64,000 bases of DNA from Sinonovacula constricta (GCA_007844125.1 CM017567.1:30767380-30831379), one strand, 5' to 3'. Positions 22,716-35,067 are shown, numbered from the stretch's first letter. Made by a program: numbers and translations. The notes: generated by a model from the letters alone, not told the origin.

Positions 22716-25673
22716 AGCTAGTAATACTCCGCCATTTATTTCAATTATGTCTCTAGTTTAATTGAAACTTACATTTGAATTTATGTTGATGCATTAATAA
22801 CAATATAAATAAAAAGAGGAAAACGTAAGTTTGACGAAATATGTGTACAGGCATCGAAAATCCTGCAATATCTATCCAGTATATGGGCAATGTTTGTCGT
22901 TCTTCTATGGAATTAAGAAGTACCTCAGTCTTCCAGACAGATTAGTTAGACGTCCAGATATTTGCTTCTTTTATTATACAGAAAGATGTATTGATGGTCA
23001 GTAAATAAGTTTATGTATAAGTTAATTGCCTTCCTACTTCAAGTATACTTATTATCTACAGTCAAACCAGGCATAATATGTATTTCCCGAATTCTTTAAT
23101 ATTGGCGTTTTGTTTAATTTGCCCACAGTCATGCGTCTGTCTCCTTTTTACAGTTTTAAGAATTTCTGTTAGTTATTGTGTAAGGTTTTTTATAGTCATC
23201 ATTATTTCCCTGTTTCATTCGATTTCTCTAGACATTATTCTCAGCACGAAATTATTACCTTAAATGCGTTTTTGTTCAAAATTATTGCTTTGCTTAAAGA
23301 GCAGACGTAATTAACAACAAGCTTACTGGTACTTATTCGTTGCTTGTTATATTCCTAGATGATTCATTTTGTATTTATTCGGTGTGTATGCCTTTAAAAG
23401 ACTTTCACCGGTACCGATAAAATGAAATAGAATACAAAATAGCATTTCTCCATTAAGAATACGTCGTTAATAAATATTGTCTCAATCAATCTCTAAACAT
23501 ACCATGTTCACACGATACACATTCGTTTTCTTTTCTCAATACTGCTATCATGTGCTTGCGACTTGCCCTTGATTGGTCTAAATGCATTTACTGTGAATCA
23601 CAATTTTGCTTGGCATAGCTAAAACTTTTAAAAAAAGTACTTCTCTCAAGTTCAACACTGTTAAACTGATCGAATGCTTTACAGACAGGTTTAAAGGTTT
23701 GGAACAAGGCTAGCAACTTAAAATCAGAGAAACGGCGTGGAATTGTTTTTGACAGGCTGAAAATTATCAATTTTTTATAGTTTTTTCTCAAAACAGGTTT
23801 TTCCAACGATGCTTAACGGACATCCTCAAATAATAACTATTATTACAAATTTAGTACGAATGAAATACTGCGGAATCAAGTTATTGTCTTCTAGTTCATG
23901 TATTATAAATTACACAACTTATCTGTGGTGCCACTTTAAGATATTTGATTTTTGTTGGGACATTGTATATTATTTTATTTAGGTAGTAAGTGACACACAT
24001 TTCTGAATACTTGGGTCACTTAAGCGAAAAAAAAGCACAATATTTATTATCCTTGTACCGAATTACAAAAAGCAACAATTACTTTTACACAGTGTATTAG
24101 TTTTTCTAATCCAAACTCTTCAAAATTTAAAAGCGAATGGTAGCAAAAGTATTCATTTTTGTATGATTTATGCCCTTATGCTTTTTTTTATTACTAAGGG
24201 TAATGTACACCTTATACTTCATTGCTAGCATGGCAAATTACCACGATATACATTAACCCTTTCAATTAAGTTGATTTACTAGCCACTTAGGTTCAACTTG
24301 GGAAATATGTTGATAATTGCGATCTTAAAACGTAATGGTACTGAAGTAAATGTTAAAATATGCTATAATTAGTTTGTTAAATATCTCATTTGGAGTAAAC
24401 GATACAATCAGACAGACGACTATAATTTTAGAATATATTTCTGTATTAGAGCGCACCAGATTAGTAAAAATAAGTCGATAACAGCAGCTATTATGTACTT
24501 AAGTTAATGAACATAAACAATGATCTGTACAATATTTACATTATTTGAAAATCGCTTGTATAAGAAATACCAGTAGAAAACGTTGTCACTTCTTATTGGG
24601 GAAAATATCACAAAATATTGCTTTTCCTGATTGATAGATATTGTTTTTCTAAAACAATATTCTGAACACAAACAACACAATTGTCGGCCAAATTATTATA
24701 TTGACCAGATTCAATATTGTTGGCTCTACTGATTAGAGTGACTGTTTATAAAACATATGGTGGCTTGTTTGCAGCTCGGAACATTTAATAAAATCTTTAC
24801 TCTGTATGCATCTTATTCGTTGCTATTCATTGTCTCGAAATGTCGGATACCACCTTAAGGTTATTTTTACTCTGATACTTTGATTACAATGTCTGTAAAT
24901 TTCACCAACTCAAATTTTAATTGGTTTAATTACGAAACAGGTGTTATTTTAAGCGGTCACTATTGCCGGGTATTCAAAGCTAGCACGCTTACGGTTTAAA
25001 GATCGGTAGTACGTATTTCTTCCTTTAAGAACACAGTATAAGCAAACGAGAATTTATTTTGTTCTGACTTTTGCTAGTGCAAACATACGCATGTGTACCA
25101 GTTGTATGCTTATCACCTTGAAATACTGCTTCCTTACATCAGATAACAGGAGAGCAATGATGCAAAGTAACAAAGGTCGCAAAATCTTGTTGTTATTATA
25201 AGATTTACAATACTGTCAAATGAGCATGTCTGAACATTATATGCAATACCGAATTGTCTTAGGACGCATGTGACAAGGCCACAAAACAAACAACTGAAGA
25301 GAGCATAACACTGTACACAGTGCATCGTTCTAACAAACGCAATTTAAATTACACGTATCAGAAATATACATGGACAATTATAAAAAAAAACAGAAATTGA
25401 AATTATGAAAACTCTGAACTTTAATTGCTTATACATCTGTAGAACACATTGCCTTTTCATACGACGTTTCCAGGAATGACTTCACATAGACGCCGTGCGC
25501 ATGCGCGCGACAATTAACAGCACAGCTAGTATTTTGTTTCAACTTACGTCAAAGAAAAAAAGTAAAAGTCAAGGAATGAATGAAAGATATATCCTACAAC
25601 CATGCAGAGTGTGACAATGCGTTTGATGAACTGAAATAGATAAGCGGAAGCTAGTGTGCGAAAATACTCTAAT

Positions 25674-27182
25674 ATAGACAGACAGACAGATTTTTATTTA
25701 GTATATAATGGCCACCGGCCCAAAATACACATCATTTACAGAAGCATATACAAGAGTTGTGTTTTATATTCATAAAATAAACATAAAAAGACAGCTTATT
25801 TTCACATGTAAGATTAGTTACAGTGTACAAGGCATGTGTGAAATATGATATAATAGCAACCCTACTAGCTATTGCTCATGAAGTTTAATCACTTCATTGA
25901 TATAAACAGCTATTTTCTTCAATTTTAATTGAGATCTTGTCTTCATAAGGTTACAAAAGTTATATTGAGTTTTACTGCCTTTAAACCAATTCAGCAAGTA
26001 CTGTTGTCTTAAGTTTTCGTATTTAGGACATATGAAGAAAACATGGAATTCATCCTCAATCTTTCTGATATGTATAAAGTTAAAACAATATAAACAAATA
26101 CGTTCATTCCTAGGGACATTTTGATGCCTTCCTACTTCTATGGCAAACTTATGAACTGAACACCTAAATCGTGCTAAGGACTTCCTTAAAATGAAAGAAA
26201 AATCTAGAACTAAATATCGTTCTGGTTCTAAAAGGGATTTAAATTGTTTGTATGTGTCACAGCGACTGGATTCATTTACACTTGATGACCAATTTTGTTT
26301 CATGCAATCAGCTAGCCTTGCTTTAAATTGATAGATAAAGTTACTAGTATTTCCTATTTCCTGATACACCCATGCATACCCAAATCCAAATCGAAATAAT
26401 AACTTTTTAATGGCACTCACCCAATTTCGTCTACCCATGTCATCCTGCCGTTTTAACATTATATAGCTATTTCTCGGATATCTATTTGCTTGCATAATTA
26501 ACAGTTTACACCAATATTTTATGCATTTAATATGATAATCAACACTGAGGGGTAGTCTACCACACTCTCCTAATACCATACAATTATTAACCGTAGTATT
26601 TCTAAGTCCTAAAAAATCTTTACAAAAATGTATCTGGATTTGTTCAATTTCATCTGCAACCTCAGTGCCCCATATCTGTGCTCCGTAAATTAGAATAGGC
26701 TTGACCATGGAATCAAAAAGCTTAAAATATTCCACAAGTTCAAATTTACCAAAGTTACGTCCAAAAGCCTTAATGGCGTTGATGGATTTCTGTGCTTGAG
26801 CAGCAAGCTTTTCCTTAGCTGTATTCCACGATAATGTAGAAGAAAAAATTAAACCCATGTATTTATAATTTGATGTGACATTAACTCTTTCTCCCATATA
26901 AGTCCATTTTTCGTATGCCCTCAGAGGTCCGCTCTTTCTAAATACAATAATTTCGGTCTTGGAGTGATTAATATTCATTCCTGAAAATTGACAAAAATCT
27001 GCCAGAGTATCTAATTGGCGTTGCAGTTCAATGGCCGTATCAGCACAACTCGCAACATCATCAGCATATAGTATACATGTAATATCTGGAATATTCTCTG
27101 TTACAAAGATTCCCCTATGCCCCCTCTCATAAAAGAATTTGCATAATATAAGAAAACAAACAAATAATTCGGCAATAGTTCT
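25674..27182 (-). mobile_element. 5'-truncated LINE inserted in unit 2
   Basis: A non-LTR retrotransposon on the minus strand. The 3' end at 25,674-25,690 carries a (TCTG)n tail after an AATAAA-like 'aataaaaatc'. Upstream is a ~180-bp 3' UTR, then a single open reverse-transcriptase frame to 27,182. The paralogous site in unit 1 (about 16,470-16,500) lacks it, so insertion followed the duplication. Truncation just upstream of RT motif C is typical of incomplete target-primed reverse transcription. No RNase H domain is visible, so this is a different family from the LINE at 4.57 kb. The exact 5' junction is uncertain. Confidence 0.85.
25869..27182 (-). pseudogene. LINE reverse transcriptase, C-terminal part, uninterrupted
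   Basis: About 437 codons without a stop, far longer than any other frame here; the ATG-initiated part is 369 codons. It includes the catalytic YADD box at 27,057-27,068 preceded by IPDITCIL. Then come the thumb (KTEIIVF, NYKYMGLIFSS) and a connection region with KPILIYGAQIWG, a hallmark of mollusc LINE ORF2. The C-terminus has a CLYC...FHVFFICPKY Cys/His-type motif. Endonuclease and RT fingers/palm motifs before YADD are missing, so no active enzyme could be made. The lack of stops suggests a relatively recent insertion. Confidence 0.9.
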
Positions 27183-27830
27183 TCAAACTGAGACATGTAC
27201 AGCAATGTGACTTTACTTATGACATGGATCGATGTAACTGCCAATTTTAGCAGCATTTTGAGAAGAAGATAGTAATTGATGGCACCATTAGATAAACTGG
27301 CCATGCATCGATTACAACTACATTTATCCCTTTCTCGATGAAAAAGATAACCGATCATGCACAGGTGCAACTTGTTCCCTTTACCTATCGCCATCATGCC
27401 GGAAGTGAACGCATTGAATTAGATTTTATTTAAACAGATTTTGATCCTTGAGATATCATAGTTTGAAAATTGTTTCGCTGTCTAAATAACGGGAAACACA
27501 ACATGAAAACGAGTGGCTATGACAATAAACAAATGCACATGGTTAACAATGCTATAACTTTTGATTGTAAGCCGTATTGTGTATGTATGTTCCACTACTT
27601 TTTGAAGTTAGAGACTTCATGGTGTCGGTGGTGGTTCCATTCTCAGAAACGTCTTTGTTGTTCTTATAACGAATCCTGACAAGTGTCTATGTAGGTCATC
27701 GGTTAGGATTAAACGACCTTAATTTGTTGGGGAAATAGACCGACCCAAGAACACCAAAAAGCATCAATTATTTTAATTTTTGAAAGGTGATAACAAGCCA
27801 GCAAGGAAAATCTTTAATGCAACTTCCGAA
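27183..27830. other. Unclassified part of the unit-2 insertion
   Basis: About 650 bp between the LINE open frame and the point where similarity to unit 1 resumes (27,841 with tagacggctctgaa, matching 16,503). It may be decayed 5' LINE sequence or another insertion. A 98-codon minus-strand frame overlaps the LINE in another phase and is not supported. Confidence 0.4.
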
Positions 27831-28204
27831 GTGAAATGTATAGACGGCTCTGAATATGTTGAAATCTTAGGATAAAATGTAAACAGTTATAATCAATTAT
27901 TGAAATCAATAGCTATACATCAAAAGGTTTTCTGATTTTGGTTATTATGATTTGGTACAGTTTGCCGTTAAAAATCTTTATTAAAAGAGAGCTTGTGAGA
28001 CTAAAGTCACAGTTACTAACCGGTGTGTTGTCAAGTGGATTTGTTTATTGGGTTAATCGTCCCACCAGCACTACTTCAGTTATCTCATGACGGTGTCCAC
28101 TTGAAGCAGACATAGTGTTGCATTTTCGCGTATAGCATGCCGCGAACAAATAGCATGAAAACAAACTTATTATCCTGACACCGAACCAATCAATAACCTT
28201 ATAT

Positions 28205-28322
28205 TTCCTTGAGCGTTAGCAAGATAGCTATACCACTAACATGTTAGCAACTTGTCGGAATCGAACCCGGGGCCTCCCTTACCCGGAACCGACGCTTTAC
28301 CGATTGCGTTTCCAGGTCCGGC
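28205..28322 (-). repeat. tRNA-derived SINE
   Basis: On the minus strand the head reads 'acgcaatcggtaaagcgtcg' (A-box region), then 'ccccgggttcgattccgaca' (a B box matching GGTTCGANTCC). The body is 'gttgctaacatgttagtgg' and 'cttgctaacgctcaagg'. The tRNA-like part covers about 28,249-28,322. The same element occupies the orthologous place in unit 1. It is a relic rather than a functional tRNA, because the anticodon and acceptor stems do not close. Confidence 0.75.
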
Positions 28323-29075
28323 TTTTAATAAATATTATTTAAAATTATCGGAAGCAGGCATTTACTTAAAACTAAAAAATAATGAAATTATAAGTCAAAC
28401 AGATGTTCTAAAGTAAAGAATAGATACGCTTATATATGAAAGTCCTTATAAGAGAATAATTATTAAAGATGACTTACCTTACTTTCCAAAACTTCAAAAT
28501 ACCACTACTAAAAATGTCTGCAAACACTAATAAGCACAAATAATAGAACTGTCCGGAAAATCGTCTTCTCGCTGTTGAGTGTTATAATTGTATAACTTCC
28601 TTTAGAGAGATACTGTCTATTTAAGTTAGATCTTATAATTATGGGTTTTCAATAGTAAAAAATATCTAGACACTGATACCGAGACAAAATACAACACTAT
28701 CATTTTGTTTCAACATATAATATGTATGTTGCTTTTCTTTAGCTTGAAAATTTAAAAAAAGATAATTAAAGCGTTTCGTACTCTGGTAAGCTTATTTCCT
28801 TTGCATTAGGTGGGGAAAGTTTAATTGCTATCCTGGTTGCAATAACATAATTCAGATACATTATTGAATTGGAACTTTTATGTAATTTATCTTAAACTGA
28901 CAGCAAATATTCAATATGTATCTATATTAATTGCAATGGACGTCAATAGTTTCAAAATTGTCTAGAAACAGACGACATGATTGATTATGTAATGCCTTAA
29001 ACGTAAGAAAAGCGTTTCAAATTAATATGATTGCGACCGTAAGTTATTAATTATAAACTCACTTATTTTCTTTGA

Positions 29076-29213
29076 TATAATTAATATCATTTTATTATAA
29101 ACGGAAAAAACGGTCGCAATAGCTCAAGCGGTAGAGCGTCGACTTTCGGATAGGGAGCTCGCGGTTTCAAATCCCGGCCTTTATAATTAATATCATTTTA
29201 TTATAAACGGAAA
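29076..29213 (+). repeat. 32-bp direct repeat flanking a tRNA relic
   Basis: The 32-bp sequence starting tataattaatatcattttat occurs perfectly at 29,076-29,107 and 29,182-29,213, with exactly 74 bp between. Unit 1 has a single diverged counterpart at about 17,808-17,840 and no insert. Confidence 0.9.
29108..29181 (+). repeat. tRNA-like relic (74 bp)
   Basis: Contains a D-arm-like gctc..gcggta..gagc (A box) and 'cggtttcaaatcccg' at the B-box position. The length, 74 bp, is that of a tRNA. The D-stem pairs, but the anticodon stem (tcgac against taggg) and the acceptor stem do not, so it is a pseudo-tRNA or a SINE head without a body. It sits between perfect 32-bp direct repeats. Confidence 0.7.
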
Positions 29214-29539
29214 CATAGAAGCAGACAGCTGAATGCGAAATTGCTTACCAAGACACGTTTGTTTTCCTAAAGCATAGAACTCGAAGTTTAAACAGGAAAA
29301 AAATATATAAAACAAAAAATACAACATGTCTAAATTGCAAACACAATAGAGTATTTATTTTATTTATGATTTATTTATAAAATATGAAGGTCAAATTCAA
29401 AGAAACCATTTACACGTTACCAAAATGTGTTTATAATTTCGATTACTTAATACATAAATGTAGATGTAGTGAGAAATGAAAGGATTACATTTATGGAATT
29501 TTATATTTATTGTGCAATATTTATACAAGTTTAATGACC

Positions 29540-29665
29540 GAAAAATCAAACAACGAACGACAGCAACAAAACAATAATAAAATCAAATCAAAACAAAACG
29601 AAACAACCGCAAACAAAAACACAAACACAACAACAAACAAAATCAACAACAACAAAATAACTATT
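29540..29665 (+). repeat. CAA low-complexity tract (unit 2)
   Basis: Repeats of caaca and acaaaa units, positionally equivalent to the tract at 18,110 in unit 1. Confidence 0.75.
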
Positions 29666-30850
29666 ATAAAATTAAGCGAAACAAACTTGATTAAACCTGT
29701 AAAAGGCATTGAAATGATGACTAAATAAAGACAGGGTCAAGCAAAGGTGTTCCAATGAAATATTAAAAAAAAAAAGATTTTCCACATATGTACACCGTGT
29801 GGAAACCTTCATTTAACTTGACAATTTGCGAGAATTCGTAGAAATGAGAATGTTTGCCTGTAATGATAAAAACGTACACATTTCACAAGTTTCTTTGCGT
29901 GTTAAAGGTCCGCAATCAATTTGACATCTGACCGCAAACAACCCTTTATATTACCACTGAAATAACTTTTGTATTTCTAGAATTAAACAGTGCTTTAGGA
30001 TAAAATCTTTGTCTCCTAGAGCAGTGTTGTAAATCTAAAGCAATACGTTTATCACGATGCAATATTTTCGACAGTGTCACTATTATAAGTACATTAAATA
30101 TACTTCTTTGGTACACAGCATAGGTGAATAATTATTCCATAATCGACATTGATTTCTTTTGACCTGTCTCATACAATAACTAGATCATGTGTTAATTAGG
30201 CAATGATTTATACGATTTGTACGATATTTTATGTAGTTTTAGTGAACTAAAAATTGTCCATCGTTATTTACAGTAACACAATAAGTATGTCGCTCGAATG
30301 TGTTGTTAATTCATTATTTCTACATAATATGTATAGCCATTATAATTTACATTCTAATATTAATTTGATCACAATCATTTATATGGAGGTGCATGTGTAA
30401 GCTTTGTTTGATTTTATAGCTATGTTTCTTCTATTAACATTAAAAACATAAATAAACAAACAACAAACTAAAATAAATACATATAAACACGTTCCAAGCT
30501 TCAGCGTATAAATAAATCATTTTACTTTAATATAAATGAAGAAGAAATAATGCGATAAGGTTAAATGATATTAATTTGCCGCTGCCTCAAATTTGTATTT
30601 TAAAGATAACGATAGGATTATATTTTAACAATATGGTAAAATGTAAACGGAAATTTTTGACCCTTAATGTTTAAATCCCAGACAATCTGTTGCAGAGAAA
30701 CGACTATTTACCTTTTGATTGCTGATGAAAATAATTGCGTGTTTTCGTCTGTAAGGAAAATTAAAGTTGAATGATAAGGAAAATGCTTTGCACATTCCAA
30801 AAAATTGTATTTTAAATAACCACAATACACAGGTTCAATATAAAATACAT

Positions 30851-31153
30851 AATAAGAATATATGACAAAGTCCTATGAGTATTGCAACATATACCAAACT
30901 CCGAAAAGGCACAGAACAAAAGTATTTCACATGCAAGCCAAGCGAAAAGTAAGAACAAATCTGTGATGAATCATTTAAGGAAAAGAGCAAACACGACAGT
31001 TACCGCCTTGGAACGGTCAGTCGGCAATATGGACCGACTGGGGTGCTTAAACCGGTTTTACAGAGCTCTAACCTCGCACTTCCTGATGAGTTTCTCAAAT
31101 GCAAGCAACAAAAAGAAAACGATCTATTTGAAAACAAAATGTCCATGCGCTGA
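30851..31153 (+). repeat. Dispersed ~300-bp repeat, copy 2
   Basis: Starts aataagaatatatgacaaag and ends tgtccatgcgctga. It is nearly identical to 31,501-31,803 and close to 1-297. It lies in a segment missing from unit 1. Confidence 0.9.
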
Positions 31154-31500
31154 TATTTTCTATAGGTTATGACGAAAGTAGTGACGTCATCGAAAAATAA
31201 TGTCCACATAGTGTTCAGAAAAGGAAAATGGTATTATATCGATTTGAAAAACAAAACAAAAATGGTTGACCACAAATAAAATTAAATTTCTGAATCATGA
31301 ACAAACATGACCAGAGACGAATAAATGGTTGTAGCATCCTGTTCGTGTGAAGATGGAATTGAAGAACCAAAGTTCAATGTCCATCAAAGGAAATACACGT
31401 AACAATCCTTATAGGATGAATTAAATGACAACATAGATTACATGCACGGGGAGATTTTTTACGACCGCCACACTGCACAAGTAACATTGTTGTGATCATG
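31154..31500. other. Spacer between twin repeat copies
   Basis: About 350 bp of unclassified sequence. It is part of the unit-2-specific insertion and has no counterpart in unit 1. No gene is seen. Confidence 0.5.
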
Positions 31501-31803
31501 AATAAGAATATATGACAAAGTCCTATGAGTATTGCAACATATACCAAACTCCGAAAAGGCACAGAACAAAAGTATTTCACATGCAAGCCAAGCGAAAAGT
31601 AAGAACAAATCTGTGATGAATCATTTAAGGAAAAGAGCAAACACGACAGTTACCGCCTTGGAACGGTCAGTCGGCAATATGGACCGCCTGGGGTGCTTAA
31701 ACCGGTTTTACAGAGCTCTAACCTCGCACTTCCTGATGAGTTTCTCAAATGCAAGCAACAAAAAGAAAACGATCTATTTGAAAACAAAATGTCCATGCGC
31801 TGA
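31501..31803 (+). repeat. Dispersed ~300-bp repeat, copy 3
   Basis: Offset exactly 650 bp from copy 2 and differing from it by only about one base (cgactgg versus cgcctgg). After tgtccatgcgctga the sequence returns to unit-1-like DNA, so both copies entered as one event or one was locally duplicated. Confidence 0.9.
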
Positions 31804-32667
31804 CACATAACACATAGGTTCGATTTTGACGAATAAATGGTATTTCATGAACTAAATATCTGTTTTATTTTTCTTAGTTTACTAAAAACTAAACAGTAGT
31901 GGGCGATTATGGCACATCCAGCTGCTTTATGTATTGTTTTAACACCATCTGTTGAAAAAAATATATACAATCATTTATGTGTAGACTAATTTCAAGATTA
32001 TTTGTTACTTTGAGCATATAACATCATTTGTATACGGTACATACAAATTATGGCATAATATTATTATCTTGAAGACAAGATCATGAAGTGGCAATTAATT
32101 GCTTGTGTTTTATCATGCCATGAATTTGTCTTTATTGTAGGCGAATATCTAGAGAAAAAATGGATTGTCAAAAACTTAGAATCTATTAAAGCTGTTAGAA
32201 TTTCAAGATTGATGTGCATCTCTATAAGTTCCTTCTTGCCTTGGTGTTGTGTTGCTGTGTCGACTAGTAATCGAATTTAAATCATTATGCATTGATCACC
32301 AAACGTAGGTATCCAGACAATTACGTCTACGACACGATTACCACATTGTACGTCTTGAGAAATTAATACAATTTTAAGAAGGAACACTTTTATTACTTTC
32401 GTCTTAGCAACGTGCTTATACACATACACCATCCACCATATAACGTATTTTGTAAAGTAGACCAATTTTTCCCTACAATCCTTTTATATATTTTTATTAT
32501 ATGTGATGTTTTATTGGCATATGGTATGTCATCTTATATCGTTATTGCTTATTTCATACATTTGAACATAGTGATGATCTAATCGCCGACAGTTTTCCAT
32601 TGTCCTAGAGTTATATGTTTGGTGTGTTAATACAATAAGACTAAACCAAAAGTCATTATATAGGACA

Positions 32668-32722
32668 TACAAAAAACAACAACAACAAAAAACAAAAACA
32701 ACAACAACAAAACAACGAAACA
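32668..32722 (+). repeat. CAA low-complexity tract
   Basis: aacaacaacaac and aacaaaaacaac units with the same strand bias as the other such tracts. Confidence 0.8.
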
Positions 32723-32934
32723 CTTACCGCCTGGTAGCGACAGACGTCAATGATATACCGGTCTTTGGTGAGGTTAATGTCTGTTCAAATAAGATAATTA
32801 ACAACCACCCTCCCTTTTTTATTGCACCTTGTTAAGCATGTATAACGGACTGCTAAATATAAAACAATATCAATTGATTCCGCTTTTTCATTTTTTAAAG
32901 TTTGAAATAAAGATCACATGATAAGAACATTTAC

Positions 32935-33507
32935 AATTCAATTATCATTTTACTTAAATGCATCTACGCAATATATACAGCATTGTGTGTAATATTTATT
33001 ATATAACATTGTATTACACAACTATGCCAAGCTTCATATACATTTGGTAGTTTGCAGCAATTGTGTTGTTTTCGCTTAGAATTGTCTTTAAATACAAAAA
33101 CGTCGTGGATTATGTCAGTTGAAATTATAAATCTTTATTTAAAAACACCAGGGAGTCATCATTTTACCATCTTCCAGATTATGTTTATTATCATCTTAAC
33201 AATATTAAGGTTGCTGATGTGTCGGAGAATATGAAGCAAATGCAGTCCAATTACGATACAACGAATGTCCATCGGACGGGCCAAAAAATTCAATCGTAGA
33301 ATCTGAAGTGTCGTAACATCAGTAAAATTGTTTTGCAGCGGTCGCCTACTGTTTTACCGTACACAATATTCTACTTGACATAATACATATGTCCGTCTTT
33401 TTAAGTCGACAATAAAAAATGCCTATGCATTGTTTCTTGCATTTAGATCGCCAGTTAGCTAAGCTGATATAGGCGTAATTGTTTTCAATCACGGATCTGT
33501 GAAAACA
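32935..33507. other. Unit-2-specific segment (~575 bp)
   Basis: Interrupts the match between 'agatcacatgataagaa' (32,910) and 'ggaggtgggtttcgatatt' (33,509). In unit 1 the corresponding sequence is contiguous near 21,330-21,360. Either it inserted in unit 2 or unit 1 lost it. No transposon termini were recognised. Confidence 0.6.
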
Positions 33508-33659
33508 TGGAGGTGGGTTTCGATATTCTTAAAGCTGTGGTTTAAATGAGTTCACACTCGAGCCAGGGGACCTCATCATCCGAAGGAGAGTTTGTATTCC
33601 TAAGTATAGTAAAATACAATTATGTTTAAGATAAATTATTTTTGTTCAATCGTTTTGTT

Positions 33660-33890
33660 TATTTACAATAGAAACTTTTTGTGACAAGCAAATTGTAGAG
33701 GATAAACCGAATCTTAGCTATTCGACATACATTATTGTATAATCAATAACATAATCTTTCCGTGACACGCAAGTTCTAGAGTATCAACCAAGTTTTATCA
33801 ATTTGGCATACCGCATTTGTAATTAATAACATAATCTTTCTGTGACAAGCCAATTTCATAGTATCAACCGGTTTTACGTTTTTGGCATAC
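33660..33890 (-). repeat. 81-bp tandem repeat, decayed (unit 2)
   Basis: Three imperfect units with 'gtgacaagc', 'gtatcaacc', 'ggcatac' and 'aataacataatctttc', matching 21,490-21,725. The open frame seen in unit 1 is broken here. Confidence 0.75.
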
Positions 33891-34560
33891 AGCTTAGCGA
33901 AACATGCACGTGCGACAATGGCTTATATGTCTTTCCCTATTTATTTTTTTTGATTGAAAATATTTGGTCAATGCTACAAATTAAAGAGCACTCATATTTT
34001 CACAAAACACCATTTGCCTATATAACCTATAGGAAATTTTTTTTATATAAATATACGAGAAAAAAAAACGAGAGACAAGGGAGAGTCATATTAAACCGTA
34101 ACGTACTATTCAAGAGTGGATATCACGAATTTGTAGCTTCCTGCAACAAGCATCTTTATGGTATATGGCCTGTGAATGGATATAAAGTATTTAAATAAAC
34201 AGATTGAAGAGAAACGCAAAAGACGCCTATTGGTACATGTGTATGTTTACGAGTCATTTGTAAAATTTTGTTACTTCACAACTACTTATTACTTTGCGCA
34301 TAAAAGTGCACAATGCACTTACTGTACCAAGTCATGTTTTACAAACATCAAGGGCAAACACATTGTAACGTACACTATTGTTATTAAAGTCGCCTTGGAA
34401 TAATTTTGCTGTAGGCGTTTTGTCAGATTCTGCCAACGACAGCATATACATTTTCGTGACACTGTTATGTACTAGAATTGTGTGCATTTTGTGATCTAAA
34501 TATAATTAGTCAGCAAAATTATTGAATCTAGGAACAAACGTTAGAATAAATATATAATTA

Positions 34561-35067
34561 CTAAATCGAATTTGCATTTGCGCTACATGGACAGACAAAC
34601 AGGGGGGTTAATATTATATTTAAACATACTATTTAATATAGCTTTAAAAAAAACAGAAAAAAGAAAACGTTTTTCAGAACCAGTAGCATTATTAAACCAA
34701 TAATTTAAATAAAATATGCGTGAAATATATTGGAAAAGAAGTTTTGATTCTGTAGTCCGATGTCTTAACAACTGTATTTTAAAGTTTATGGTTGGTAATC
34801 AAAATACCAAATTGGCATTTGAGCTTAGTAAATTTATCAGGATATATTCATGGTATGGGATGGATTTTTAGTAAATCTGTTATTATTTCTGGGGGAAATG
34901 CGGCGAGATCAATTTCTATAACTATCTATTTTACAAGAGATGTCAAACATGATTCAGTTTCTAAGATGACAATGCACAACTAAGATAATGTATATTGAGG
35001 GTTGTATCACGTCAGCAATATATCGTCATTTACACAGCGATCTGTTCCTTTAGAAAGTTGGATTCAT
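34561..35067. other. No gene seen
   Basis: Non-duplicated AT-rich sequence just beyond unit 2. Two ~62-codon frames have no support. Confidence 0.45.

Larger units (their letters stand above)
22720..34560 (+). repeat. Tandem segmental duplication, unit 2 (~11.8 kb)
   Basis: Same order and orientation as 13,690-22,340 but about 3 kb longer. The extra length is accounted for by segments absent from unit 1: 25,674-27,830 (LINE plus ~650 bp), 29,108-29,213 (tRNA relic plus duplicated flank), 30,850-31,805 (dispersed repeat twice with spacer), and 32,935-33,507 (unclassified). Confidence 0.85.

Noticed and set aside
27101..27397. 98-codon minus-strand frame
   Set aside because: It overlaps the LINE RT frame in another phase. 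The RT reading explains the DNA better through the YADD motif.
32083..32280. 65-codon frame with a signal-peptide-like start
   Set aside because: The paralogous sequence near 20,596 lacks the ATG and the frame, so it is not conserved.
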